Shown: piece after piece, positions 8,543 to 18,000 of the stretch
Numbering within the stretch: the stretch's first letter is position 1
Layout of the letters: every line of letters starts with the position of its first letter
Origin: Sphingomonas sp. QA11
GTDB taxonomy: Bacteria > Pseudomonadota > Alphaproteobacteria > Sphingomonadales > Sphingomonadaceae
NCBI RefSeq assembly: GCF_028473665.1
Contig: NZ_CP098774.1
Location: 4,211,501-4,275,500 of the forward strand
DNA: 64,000 bases
Direction: 5' to 3'
Notes under the pieces: generated by a model
What the model saw: only the letters and a program-made list of their open reading frames with translations
Told to the model about the DNA's origin: nothing
Database searches by the model: none
Position numbers and translations under genes: made by a program

Positions 8543-10171
8543 ATGCGCCCCCTTCTCCTTCTGTCCGCTGCCGTCATCCTCACCGCGGCTGCACCCGATT
8601 CGCCCGAGATCCCGCTGCAGACGCTGAAGGACGTGACGAAGACCCTTTCGTCCGACGCGTTCGAGGGCCGCGCCCCGGCCACCCCCGCCGAGGACAAGAC
8701 CACCGCCTATATCGTCGAGCGCTTCAAGGCGGCCGGGCTGAAGCCGGGCAACAAGGGCAAGTGGTTCCAGGACGTGCCGCTGGTCGAGATCACGGCGCAG
8801 AATGTCGGCCCGCTCGTCTTCACCGGTGGCAAGGCGCCGGTCAGCCTCGCCTACCGCACCGATATCGTGATCGGGACCTATCAGGTGGTGCCGAAGGTCG
8901 ATCTCAAGGACAGTGAGGTCGTCTTCGTCGGATACGGCGTCAATGCGCCGGAGCGGGGCTGGAACGACTATGCCGGGGTCGATGTGAAGGGGAAGACCGT
9001 CGTCATCCTGATCAACGATCCCGACTGGCAGACCATGACGCTGAACGGCGATTTCGGCGGACGCGCCATGACCTATTATGGCCGCTGGACCTATAAATTC
9101 GAGGAAGCCGCGCGGCAGGGCGCGGCTGCGGCGATCATCGTCCACGATACCGAACCTGCCGCCTATGGCTGGGGCGTCGTCCAGTCGAGCTGGACCGGGC
9201 CGCAGCTCGAACAGGATACGCCGGGCAACCATATGGATCAGTCGAAGGCGATCGGCTGGATCCAGAAACCGGCCGCCGAGGCGCTGTTCGCCAGCGCGGG
9301 CAAGGATTTCGCCGCCCTTGCCGCGGCGGCGAAGGTCAAGGGCTTCAAGGCAGTGCCGCTGGGGCTGAAGGCCAATGGGAGCTGGACCAACACCATCCGC
9401 CGCCAGGCGTCGAAGAACGTGGTCGGCGTGCTGCCGGGCACCGAACGGCCCGACGAGGTCGTGCTCTATTCGGCGCATTGGGATCATCTCGGCCGCTGCG
9501 ACGCGGTCAATGGCGACGATATCTGCAACGGCGCGGTCGACAACGCGTCGGGCGTCGCCGCCCTGGTCGCCCTGGCCGAGGCCAACGTCAAGGCGGGCGC
9601 CGCGAAGCGTTCCCAGGTGTTCCTCGCGGTCACTGCCGAGGAATCGGGGCTGCTCGGTTCCAAATTCTACGCCGAGAATCCGGTCTATCCGCTCAACAGG
9701 ACCGTCGGCGGCGTCAACATGGACGCGCTGAAGATCTACCCCGAGGCGCGGGACTTCGTGATCGCGGGTGCCGGCAAGTCAGAGCTCGAGGACATGGTCA
9801 AGCCGATGGTCGCGGCACAGGGCCGGCACATCGCGCCCGAGCCGTCGCCTGAGCGCGGCTACTATTATCGCTCCGACCATTTCAGCTTCGCCAAGCTCGG
9901 CGTACCGATGCTCGACGGCAGCGCGGGCGAGGATCTGGTCGTCGGGGGCCCGGCCGCCGGCAAGGCAGCGTCGGACGATTACAACACCAATCGCTATCAC
10001 AAGCCGCAGGACGAATATGATCCCAACTGGAACTGGGGCGCCGCGCTGCAGGACGTGAAGCTCTATTACACGATGGGCCGTACCCTTGCGGACGGCACTG
10101 CATGGCCCAACTGGTATCCGACCGCCGAATTCCGCGCGGTCCGCGACAAGAGCCGCGCGGAGGCAAAGTGA
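8543..10171 (+). CDS. M28 family zinc metallopeptidase with signal peptide
   Basis: Exported aminopeptidase-type enzyme. The product is 542 residues from ATG 8543, which has GAGGAG five bases upstream; the longer frame from 8483 is unlikely. A signal peptide (RPLLLLSAAVILTAAAP) precedes a PA-domain-like insertion and the di-zinc M28 domain. Metal ligands are recognisable in SAHWDHLG (His near 312), AVDNASGVAAL, TAEESGLLGS, NMDALK and RSDHFSFAKLGVP. Its stop overlaps the GTG start of agmatine deiminase (GTGA), so the two are co-translated. The link between a periplasmic peptidase and agmatine catabolism is unexplained. Confidence 0.92.
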   Translation: MRPLLLLSAAVILTAAAPDSPEIPLQTLKDVTKTLSSDAFEGRAPATPAEDKTTAYIVERFKAAGLKPGNKGKWFQDVPLVEITAQNVGPLVFTGGKAPVSLAYRTDIVIGTYQVVPKVDLKDSEVVFVGYGVNAPERGWNDYAGVDVKGKTVVILINDPDWQTMTLNGDFGGRAMTYYGRWTYKFEEAARQGAAAAIIVHDTEPAAYGWGVVQSSWTGPQLEQDTPGNHMDQSKAIGWIQKPAAEALFASAGKDFAALAAAAKVKGFKAVPLGLKANGSWTNTIRRQASKNVVGVLPGTERPDEVVLYSAHWDHLGRCDAVNGDDICNGAVDNASGVAALVALAEANVKAGAAKRSQVFLAVTAEESGLLGSKFYAENPVYPLNRTVGGVNMDALKIYPEARDFVIAGAGKSELEDMVKPMVAAQGRHIAPEPSPERGYYYRSDHFSFAKLGVPMLDGSAGEDLVVGGPAAGKAASDDYNTNRYHKPQDEYDPNWNWGAALQDVKLYYTMGRTLADGTAWPNWYPTAEFRAVRDKSRAEAK

Positions 10172-11139
10172 AACGCATTACCCCGCGCGCCGAATGGGCC
10201 CCGCACAAGGCGGTCTGGATCGGCTTTCCGAGCCATCCCGATCTTTGGGAGGAGGATCTCGACCCCGCCCGCGCTGAAGTCGCGGCGTTCGCACGCGCGG
10301 TCCATGCCGGGGGCAAGGGAGAACGCGTGCTGCTCGTCGCCGCCGACGAGGAAGCGGCCAGGGCCGCCAGGGCGCTGGCGGGCGACGCGGCGCAGGTCGT
10401 GGTTGAACCGTTCGGCGACATCTGGCTGCGCGATACGGCGGCGATCGTCACCGGAGACGGCCATGCGCGGGATTTCCGGTTCAATGGCTGGGGCGGCAAA
10501 TACGACTTGCCGGGCGACGACGATATCGGCCTGCGCCTAGCCGCGCGGCGGCATATCCAGACCGAGACGTGCGGCTGGATCCTCGAAGGCGGCGCGATCG
10601 ACGGCGACGGCACCGGCCTGGTCGTCACGACCGAGCAATGCCTGCTCAATCCCAACCGCAACCCTGGCCTGTCGCGTGCCGATATCGAGGCGCGGCTGGC
10701 GGAGGATCTCGGCTATTCGGAGGTCATCTGGCTCGGCGACGGGCTGATGCACGATCATACCGACGGCCATGTCGACAATCTCGCGCGCTTCGTCGCGCCC
10801 GGAAAGCTCGCCATTCCCGAGCCCGACGACAATGACCCCAACTGGCTGGTCTATCAGAACGCAGCGCGCGACGCGGCGCGCCACGATGTCGAGATCGTGC
10901 GCATCCCCTCGCCCGGCCGCGTCCTGCGCGACGAGGAGATCATCCCCGCGAGCTACATGAACTTCTATATCGGCAATGCCGCGGTGGTCGTGCCGCAATA
11001 TGGCGCCGCCAATGATTCGGCGGCGGTTGCGGCGATCCAGGCCCTGTTCCCCGACCGGCACGTCGTCGGCCTCCATGCCGACGCGATCCTGACCGGCGGC
11101 GGCAGCTTTCACTGCATCAGCCAGCAGATTCCGGCCTGA
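10168..11139 (+). CDS. aguA: Agmatine deiminase
   Basis: Hydrolyses agmatine to N-carbamoylputrescine and ammonia (pentein fold). The 323-residue protein shows FGDIWLRDTAAI, the EGGAIDGDGTG substrate loop, HDHTDGHVDNLARF with the catalytic His, and the C-terminal GGGSFHCISQQIP with nucleophile Cys316. The GTG start at 10168 is supported by GGAGG at 10159-10163 and overlaps the upstream stop. With aguB 42 bp downstream this forms a complete agmatine-to-putrescine route. Confidence 0.95.
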   Translation: MKRITPRAEWAPHKAVWIGFPSHPDLWEEDLDPARAEVAAFARAVHAGGKGERVLLVAADEEAARAARALAGDAAQVVVEPFGDIWLRDTAAIVTGDGHARDFRFNGWGGKYDLPGDDDIGLRLAARRHIQTETCGWILEGGAIDGDGTGLVVTTEQCLLNPNRNPGLSRADIEARLAEDLGYSEVIWLGDGLMHDHTDGHVDNLARFVAPGKLAIPEPDDNDPNWLVYQNAARDAARHDVEIVRIPSPGRVLRDEEIIPASYMNFYIGNAAVVVPQYGAANDSAAVAAIQALFPDRHVVGLHADAILTGGGSFHCISQQIPA

Positions 11140-11181
11140 ACGGGGTGCCGTTTCCCCACGAAAGCCGCTAAGGGGCAGCGC

Positions 11182-12030
11182 ATGACCGAAATCACCGTCG
11201 CCGCGCTCCAGCTCGCCTTTTCGAGCGATATCGACGCGAACATCGCCCATGTTTCCGAGCTCGTCCGCGAGGCGGCGTCGAAGGGCGCGCAGGTGATCCT
11301 GCCGCCCGAGTTGTTCGAGGGCGAATATTTCTGCCGGGTCGAGGACGAAGGCCTGTTCGCCAACGCGAAACCGGTCGGGCAGCACAAGGCGGTGCTCGCC
11401 ATGCAAACCCTCGCCGCCGAACTCGGCGTCACCATCCCGACCAGCTTCTTCGAGGCTGACGGGCCGCATCATTACAACAGCCTGGCGATGATCGGCCCCG
11501 ATGGCGGCCTGATGGGCGTCTATCGCAAGAGCCACATCCCGGATGGCCCGGGCTATGAGGAAAAATTCTATTTCCGCCCCGGCAACACTGGCTTCAAGGT
11601 CTGGCCGGGTCCGTCGGCGACGCTTGGCGTCGGGGTGTGCTGGGATCAATGGTATCCGGAGACCGCCCGAGCGATGATGCTGATGGGCGCCGAGATCCTG
11701 TTCTATCCGACCGCGATCGGCAGCGAGCCGCACGACGCCGATCTCGACACGAGCCGGCTATGGCGCCGGGCGATGGTCGGCCATGCCGTGTCCAACGTCG
11801 TGCCGGTGGTCGCCGCCAACCGGATCGGCACCGAGCATGGCCAGCATTTCTACGGCCACAGCTTCATCACCGACGAGCGCGGCGACCTGATCGCCGAGTT
11901 CGGCGCGGACGAAACCGGCGTTCTGGTCGCGACGCTCGATCTCGACCGGGTCAAGCGCCACCGCGCGGCCTTCGGCTTCTTCAGGGACCGGCGGCCCGAC
12001 CTGTACGGACGGCTGGCCGAGGATATCTGA
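11182..12030 (+). CDS. aguB: N-carbamoylputrescine amidase
   Basis: Nitrilase-superfamily enzyme releasing putrescine, CO2 and ammonia from N-carbamoylputrescine. The 282-residue length is normal. The Glu-Lys-Cys triad is intact: Glu43 in LPPELFEGEYF, Lys116 in YRKSHIPDGPGY and Cys153 in GVGVCWDQWYPE. It follows aguA in the same operon. The convergent gene at 12088 belongs to another unit. Confidence 0.96.
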   Translation: MTEITVAALQLAFSSDIDANIAHVSELVREAASKGAQVILPPELFEGEYFCRVEDEGLFANAKPVGQHKAVLAMQTLAAELGVTIPTSFFEADGPHHYNSLAMIGPDGGLMGVYRKSHIPDGPGYEEKFYFRPGNTGFKVWPGPSATLGVGVCWDQWYPETARAMMLMGAEILFYPTAIGSEPHDADLDTSRLWRRAMVGHAVSNVVPVVAANRIGTEHGQHFYGHSFITDERGDLIAEFGADETGVLVATLDLDRVKRHRAAFGFFRDRRPDLYGRLAEDI

Positions 12031-12087
12031 CGCCTCGGCGCGCCAGCGCCCGCTTGACCCCGTTCCTCCGCCGATCGGCGGAGAGCG

Positions 12088-12660
12088 TCACTTCGGCCGC
12101 GTGTCGCCCTTGGGCTTGGGCAGATCGGGCAGCCTTGGCTGGCCGACCGGCTTTGGCCTGGGGCACGGGACATAGGAACAGGCCGGGGGCGTGGTTTCCG
12201 GCGGGCAGCAACGATGAATCTCGGCGCGCAGCGCGGCAAGCCGCTCGCTTTCGAGCGCCGCCGCCGGGTTGGTGGTCTCGGCGATCGCCAGCAGCGCATC
12301 GAGATCGTTCCGCATCCCGGTCTGGAGCCCGGTCTGCACCGTTGCCTGGGTAAGGATTCCGCAGGTGTTCTGCGAGATATGCTCAAGCGCGCAGATCATC
12401 GTGTCCGCCTGTTCCGTCAGATGGAACATGAGCTTCACTTCCTCGACCTCGATCGCAGCGATCACCGATAGGACGGCGACTGCCTGATCGAGCGCGGCGA
12501 CAGTGGCGGCAAAACCCGATTTCACGTCGGTATCGAGCTTGTCGACCGATGCTTTCACCGCGTTGGTGGCGCTGGTTCCAGCGATGACATTGGTGTTGAT
12601 GCTTGCCAGCGCCGAATTGACGGTGACCAGCTGATTATAGACGTCGTTGATCGAGGCCAT
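12088..12660 (-). CDS. Helical protein with Cys/Pro-rich tail, unknown function
   Basis: A 190-residue product I do not recognise. Residues 1-150 are predicted by eye to be long amphipathic helices with heptad-like spacing (INDVYNQLVTVNSALASINT, AVAVLSVIAAIEVEEVKLMF). The last 40 residues are Cys- and Pro-rich (RCCPPETTPPACSYVPCPRP) and end in a basic segment. No signal peptide or clear membrane segment is seen. It is the last gene of a leftward three-gene cluster, 11 bp after the beta-type protein, so probably co-transcribed with the metallopeptidase. An oligomeric structural or scaffold role is possible but unproven. Confidence 0.7.
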   Translation of the reverse strand: MASINDVYNQLVTVNSALASINTNVIAGTSATNAVKASVDKLDTDVKSGFAATVAALDQAVAVLSVIAAIEVEEVKLMFHLTEQADTMICALEHISQNTCGILTQATVQTGLQTGMRNDLDALLAIAETTNPAAALESERLAALRAEIHRCCPPETTPPACSYVPCPRPKPVGQPRLPDLPKPKGDTRPK

Positions 12661-12671
12661 GTCGAACTCTC

Positions 12672-13196
12672 CTATTTGCGGCTTGTCGGCCGGGCAGGTT
12701 CCGCCTTCACCCGGGCGGAAAAGGTTTCGCTGCCGCTCAGGGCGCGGGCGCGATATTCGGTGCCGGTTTCATGCTCTTTCACCGCGGGCAGCGGGTCGGC
12801 GCTGTGCTGTACGCGGATGTCGACGGAATCGACCGGCCCGATGGGATCCTCGACCCAACCCACCCCATTGGCCGCAGGCTTGCGGATCACCGAAGGGATG
12901 AGGGCCTGCAATGTCGCCTTGCCGCCCGGCGCGACCTCGACCTGCTTTGGCGTACGGGGATGGTCCGAAATCATGATGAGGCCAGGCGGCAGCGCCGGCG
13001 CCTTTTCTTCGAGATGGACCGTCAACACCCGGGTCGCCGCATCATAGGCATAATATCGGGGAGTGCTGTTCGCGTAGCGCCGGGTGGCGCTGGTGTTCTC
13101 GACCGCCACATCCAGGGCGATCGGGGCGCGCGAGCCCGCGGCCACGTCCGGAGCGGTTATCGCGATCTGGTTCACCTTCACATCGTTGCTTGCCAT
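12672..13196 (-). CDS. Putative beta-sandwich protein, unknown function
   Basis: A 174-residue product without a recognised family. It opens MASNDVKVNQIAITAPDVAA and alternates short hydrophobic strands with polar turns (APIALDVAVENTS, RVLTVHLEEKAP, KATLQALIPSVI), which suggests an immunoglobulin-like or sandwich fold. There is no signal peptide. ATG 13196 is chosen with AAGGCGG upstream; the longer frame reaching 13349 runs into the neighbouring gene. It lies 25 bp downstream of the M91-like gene and 11 bp upstream of the helical gene. A chaperone or partner role for the cluster is inference. Confidence 0.7.
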   Translation of the reverse strand: MASNDVKVNQIAITAPDVAAGSRAPIALDVAVENTSATRRYANSTPRYYAYDAATRVLTVHLEEKAPALPPGLIMISDHPRTPKQVEVAPGGKATLQALIPSVIRKPAANGVGWVEDPIGPVDSVDIRVQHSADPLPAVKEHETGTEYRARALSGSETFSARVKAEPARPTSRK

Positions 13197-13221
13197 GATG
13201 ACTGTCCGCCTTCTTCGCCGA

Positions 13222-14637
13222 TCAGGAAATGAAACCGTGACGGCACAGCGCGTCGCGTTTTCCGGGCCATGCCGCCGCGAGACGCATGCCCAGCCGCTGC
13301 CGCGCATGCGGCGCAAAGGCGAGCAGGTGCGCGAGCGCGCCGATCTCATCGTCAGCCGGGTCGCTCACTGTCTCGAGCCGGTCGATCGGAGCAGCGGCGA
13401 GCCAGGCGGCGACTTTCGCGATCAGGCCATCCTCCGCGCCCGTGCTATCCGCGGGGATGCGCCACATCGCCGCCAGCGGCTCAAGCAATGCCCAGCGCGC
13501 GAACGGCAGTCCCGCGAGCTGACGAAGCTCGGGCGCAAGGGCAAGCAATGCGGGATCGATCTCGCCCCGCGCCGCCCGTTCGAGCAGCGGTGCGAACAGC
13601 ACCGCGCCGTCGGTGTCGCGGGCCCTGCCCGCCATGTTGAGCCATTTTCCTACGGCGGCGGGGTCAGCCGGATCGCGCGTCAACTGGTCGGCCAGGTTGA
13701 ACCAGGCGAAGAGCGGGCTGACGACCAGGTCTCCCACCGCGCGCTGCGCCGCGTTCGCCGTCGCGATCCGCGCGGCGATGCCGATGCTGAAACGAAAATA
13801 TTCGTCATAGACCGCGCCGATCAGCGCCGCGGCGATTGCCGAACGCGCCGCCAGCCCGTCGCGAAGCGCCCGGAGTGCCAGGATTTCCGGCGCCTGGCCT
13901 GATCCGGCGGCGGCGGTGACGATGAAGCAGCCAGTGTCCTCGTCGGGCGCATCGCCATCAGCCAGCGGCGGGCCGGTGGGCGTCGCCCGCCCGCCGCACG
14001 CCTTGCCCCAGCCGATCCCGCCATTGTGGTTGCACACGTCGCGCTGGCACAGGCCGAGCTGAGTCCGCAGCACATTCTCATCGATTTCCGCCGCCGGTTC
14101 GTCGGACGTGTTGCCCGGACAGGCACTCTGCGGAAAGGGAATCTGGTTAAGCGCGTTGTGAAAGGCGTGGGACATTTCGTGGTAGAGGATCACGGCATTG
14201 GGTGTCTGGATGGCGTGGCCGCCTACGTCATAGAGCGCGAGGCCCTGTCCGTTCGCCTGGCTGGTATCATAGGCGATATGGATGACGTTCGGGGTGACAT
14301 TGGTGTCGACATAAGTGAGGCCGTTGCCGGTGATATCCTCGCCGGAATAGGGATCGATCCCGCCAAACAGGCCGGTGATCACGATTGGGTCGGCCCAGTT
14401 CAGGCCGGTGGCGGTGGTGACCATCTGCGACAGGCGGCTAGCCGTGGCCATGCCCGTCGTCACCCCGCCGGCATAGGTTACCGGCGCGACCGGAATTGAG
14501 CTCACGCCGCCGAGGCCACTGGCAACGGTGGTGTTTGTCCCCTGGCCGAGATTGCCGTCGTTCCACGATATCGTGAACAGATCCATCGTGACATTGCCGG
14601 TATCGGCGCCCGACGACTGATCGACAAATACACTCAT
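13222..14637 (-). CDS. M91-like zinc metallopeptidase with CFI-box C-terminal domain
   Basis: A 471-residue protein. Residues ~1-200 hold a zincin motif HEMSH (153-157), followed by a possible third-ligand and arginine segment ENVLRTQLGLCQR (187 onwards). This pattern resembles the M91/NleD group of effector-type peptidases. Residue 237 begins GCFIVTAAAGSG, followed by EILALRALRDGLA and a long helical tail, which fits the CFI-box C-terminal domain seen in varied proteins of unknown role. No signal peptide is visible. ATG 14637 is preferred over GTG 14646 in the same frame. It heads the leftward cluster and faces an AT-rich spacer shared with the acyl-AMP ligase gene. Protease activity is predicted, not shown. 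Confidence 0.75.
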   Translation of the reverse strand: MSVFVDQSSGADTGNVTMDLFTISWNDGNLGQGTNTTVASGLGGVSSIPVAPVTYAGGVTTGMATASRLSQMVTTATGLNWADPIVITGLFGGIDPYSGEDITGNGLTYVDTNVTPNVIHIAYDTSQANGQGLALYDVGGHAIQTPNAVILYHEMSHAFHNALNQIPFPQSACPGNTSDEPAAEIDENVLRTQLGLCQRDVCNHNGGIGWGKACGGRATPTGPPLADGDAPDEDTGCFIVTAAAGSGQAPEILALRALRDGLAARSAIAAALIGAVYDEYFRFSIGIAARIATANAAQRAVGDLVVSPLFAWFNLADQLTRDPADPAAVGKWLNMAGRARDTDGAVLFAPLLERAARGEIDPALLALAPELRQLAGLPFARWALLEPLAAMWRIPADSTGAEDGLIAKVAAWLAAAPIDRLETVSDPADDEIGALAHLLAFAPHARQRLGMRLAAAWPGKRDALCRHGFIS

Positions 14638-15057
14638 ATTCGCCACCCGCGCTGAAGATATTCATGAATCTTCCGCACCTGAAACAATATCAGGCACAGA
14701 CCATGAAGTATCTGCTGGAGATACTATCTATCTTGCGACCGGAGATATGTCGTTTCTATACAACAAACTATATTGCAGAAACGATCTGAAACTTAGATAC
14801 AAATCGCATTTCTGATTCGCAAGCTTGATTATTAAGCCGATTTTCGTTGCAAATTGAGTTTTTCCAGCAAAATCAAAAAGATATTTATTCACGCTTCGAT
14901 AAGAATGCGACGAAGCAGTTTTTCAAATGCTCAATCTCGACAATTTTCGAATTTTCTGTCGAAGATGATCATCAATATCTCGATTCGTGAATTACACCCA
15001 TATTGGATTAATGCCCCGTTATACAGAGATCGAAATACCGGAGACCGCAGACGATTC
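14638..15057. other. AT-rich divergent spacer
   Basis: Some 420 bp of markedly AT-rich DNA separate the M91-like gene from the acyl-AMP ligase gene, in strong contrast with the GC-rich flanks. An open frame continues upstream of 15058 to 14854, but its codon content is unlike the gene and it adds a basic, low-complexity leader, so I treat it as non-coding. The region should hold promoters for both directions; I cannot assign boxes with confidence. Confidence 0.6.
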
Positions 15058-18000
15058 ATGGGAAACATTCTATCATGCCTGGATGATCGGGCGCGCCAGC
15101 AAGGCGACGCACTGCTGTTCGCCTTTCACGATGGTGCCGGCCATGAAACAGCGCGTTATGATTATGCCGGCACCGCCGAACGTTCGAAACGACTGGCGGC
15201 GCATCTGCGCCGACACGGGCTGAAACGCCTGCAACGGACAATATTGCTGCATCCGCCAGGAATCGAGCTGATCGTCGCCCTTCTCGCATGCTGTCGGCTG
15301 GGAGCGATCCCGGTGGTGGCGCCGGTTTCCTCCCCGCGCGGCTGGCGCAGTCCGGCGGTGCGCGGGCGTATCGCCGCGATCCTCGGGGATTGCGCGCCGG
15401 CGGTCGGCCTGGCGCTTCAATCGCAGATCGCTGAGCTGGCCGATGACGCTGCTTTGGGACTGTCCCTGATGCTGCTGGCCAGCGATGGGCCGCTCGAACC
15501 AGCGCCCGCCTGGTGCGACGAACCGGGCGAGATCGCCCTTCTGCAATATACGTCGGGTTCGACGAGCACACCAAAGGGCGTGATCGTCACTCACCACAAC
15601 ATCATCGCGAACGCGCGCGCGCTGCTCGATCATGCGCCGGTCGGCGTGTCGTGGCTGCCGCAGTTTCATGACATGGGCCTGATCGGTTTCGGCCTGTTTC
15701 CCATCGTGATGGGCGGCCGCTCGCACGGCTTCGCGCCAGCGGATTTCCTGCGCCGGCCCGCATCGTGGCTGCGGCTGCTCTCCACACAGCGCGCAACCTT
15801 CGCGGCGGCGCCCAATTTCGCGTATGAGCGCGCGCTCGCACCGGATTCGATCGACGAGGAAGAGTTGGCGGATATCGACCTGTCGGCGCTGCGGGTAATG
15901 ATCAACGGTGCCGAACCGGTTCGGCCCGAGACCTGCCGGCGCTTCAGGGCGCGCTTCGCCGCGCAGGGCCTGCACCCCGATGCGCTGGTCGCTGCCTATG
16001 GGCTGGCCGAAGCGACGCTGGCGGTGACTCGCGGGGGGCGTGGAAGCCGGACGGTCGATGCGCACCAAATAGCCATCGGGAAAGTGGAATCTCCAAGAGC
16101 AGCCGACGGACCGAGCGTCGAACTGGCCAGTTGCGGGGCCCCGCTCCCCAATCTGGACATCATCATCGGGACCGTCGGAGATCGCTGCCACGCGGGGGAA
16201 GTGGGCGAAATCCATGTCCGTGGCCCAAGCATTACCCCGGGCTATTGGAACCGGCCGGCGCGGACGGCGGAGGAATGGCTTGCCACCGGCGACCTGGGTT
16301 TCCTGTGGGACGGCGAGCTCTATGTCACGGGGCGCGCGCGCGAGCTGATCATCCAGGCAGGCCGCAACTTCCATCCACATGACATCGAAGCGTTGCTCGG
16401 CAATGATCCGCGCGGGATCGCGGTGCAGGACGACGACGGAGACGTCCTGTTATTGTGTGAGCCGTCGCGCAGCACGCCGCCGGTCGATGCTGCCGCCCTG
16501 GCCGACCGGATCGCGGCATCGAGCGGATTGCTGATCGACCGGGTGATCCAGTTGCCGGCGCGCAGCATTCGCCGCACCACTTCGGGCAAGCTCGCGCGGC
16601 GACGCATGCTGGAGGAATTGCAGGCCGGGCTGCTTCGACCGGTTTTCGACCATCGTGTGACGGCGGGCACGTCACGCGAGGCACGGGAATCAGCGCTCGA
16701 CTGGCTGAGGCGTCGCGTGAAGCACGCGCCGGAGCTAGCCGGACAGTCGCTCGAGTCGGCCGGAATCGACTCGCTCCGGCTTGTCCAGCTTCAGCTCGAG
16801 TTCCAGGATATGGTCGCGCCGGATGCCGGGGAGGCCGGCGATGGCCTTGATGGCCCTCAGCTTCAACAGGCCTGCTGCGGCGAGCTTCTCGAGCTTGCCG
16901 ACGCATTTGCCGGGGGGCACGCAGCTCGCGCCCATAGTGCCGCCGCGCGAATAGCCTCGGGCGCGGCGCTGGGCCGGGCGGCTGAACAGGAGCGGATGAG
17001 CAGCGATGCCGCGATGCCGCTGGCGCGCGCGACGCCGCGTCCGTCCGTTGCCGGGCGTAGCGAGGCAGTGTTGCTGACCGGCGCGACCGGCTTTCTCGGC
17101 CCGTTTCTGCTGGCTGAGCTGCTCGAACAAAGCCCCTTGCCGATCACCGTCCTGGTCCGCGCGGAGGATCGCGACATGGCGCGGCACCGGGTCATCGCTG
17201 CGCTCGACCGCGCCGGCCTGACGCACCGGGCAGTCGCCGCCGGGGTCGCGGAACGGCTCACCGTCTGGCCGGGCGACCTGACCCGTCCGGCGCTTGGCCT
17301 CGACCCGGTGCAGCTCCAGGGCATCGCCGGGACTCGATACGACATCGTCCATAACGGCGCGATGGTCGACTATGTCCGCACGTATGACGCGCTCCGCCCG
17401 GCGAATGTCTGCGGCACGCGGTCATTGCTCGACCTTGCCGCGCGCGGTGCCCCAAAGCGTTTTCACCATGTGTCGTCGACCTTCGTTTTCGGCTGGACTC
17501 GCGCCGGGGTGCTGCGCGAAACCGACTGCAACGAGACGATGGAGGCGCTCGACTTCGGCTATTCGCAGACCAAATGGGTCGCCGAGACGCTGGTCCGCCG
17601 GGCCGGCGCGCAGGGGCTACCGGTGGCGGTCTACCGACCATCACTGATCTCGGTCGGCGCCGGATTGCAGGGCGACAGCCACGACGTGGCGGCCCGGCTG
17701 CTGGCCTTCATGATCCGCCATGGCGTGGCGGTCGATACGCCGAACCAGGTCAGCCTGCTGCCCGTCGACGTGGTCGCGCGCAACCTGGTGGCGATCAGCC
17801 AGCGGCCGATCAGGACGACGGCGAGCCTGCACCTTACGGCGGATCGCTATTACAGCCTGACCGAACTGGTACGCCAGATCGAGCGGGATTTCGGTTTCCG
17901 CTTCCACTATTTGCCGATCCTGCCCTTTGTCGCGCGGTTGAACGCGCTGGCGACGCCGGACGAACCGGTGTTTCCGCTGCTCGATTTCTTCAACCGTTCA

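Noticed and set aside
14854..15057. N-terminal extension of the acyl-AMP ligase
   Set aside because: AT-rich, basic low-complexity sequence starting from TTG without a ribosome site; the enzyme domain begins after 15058.
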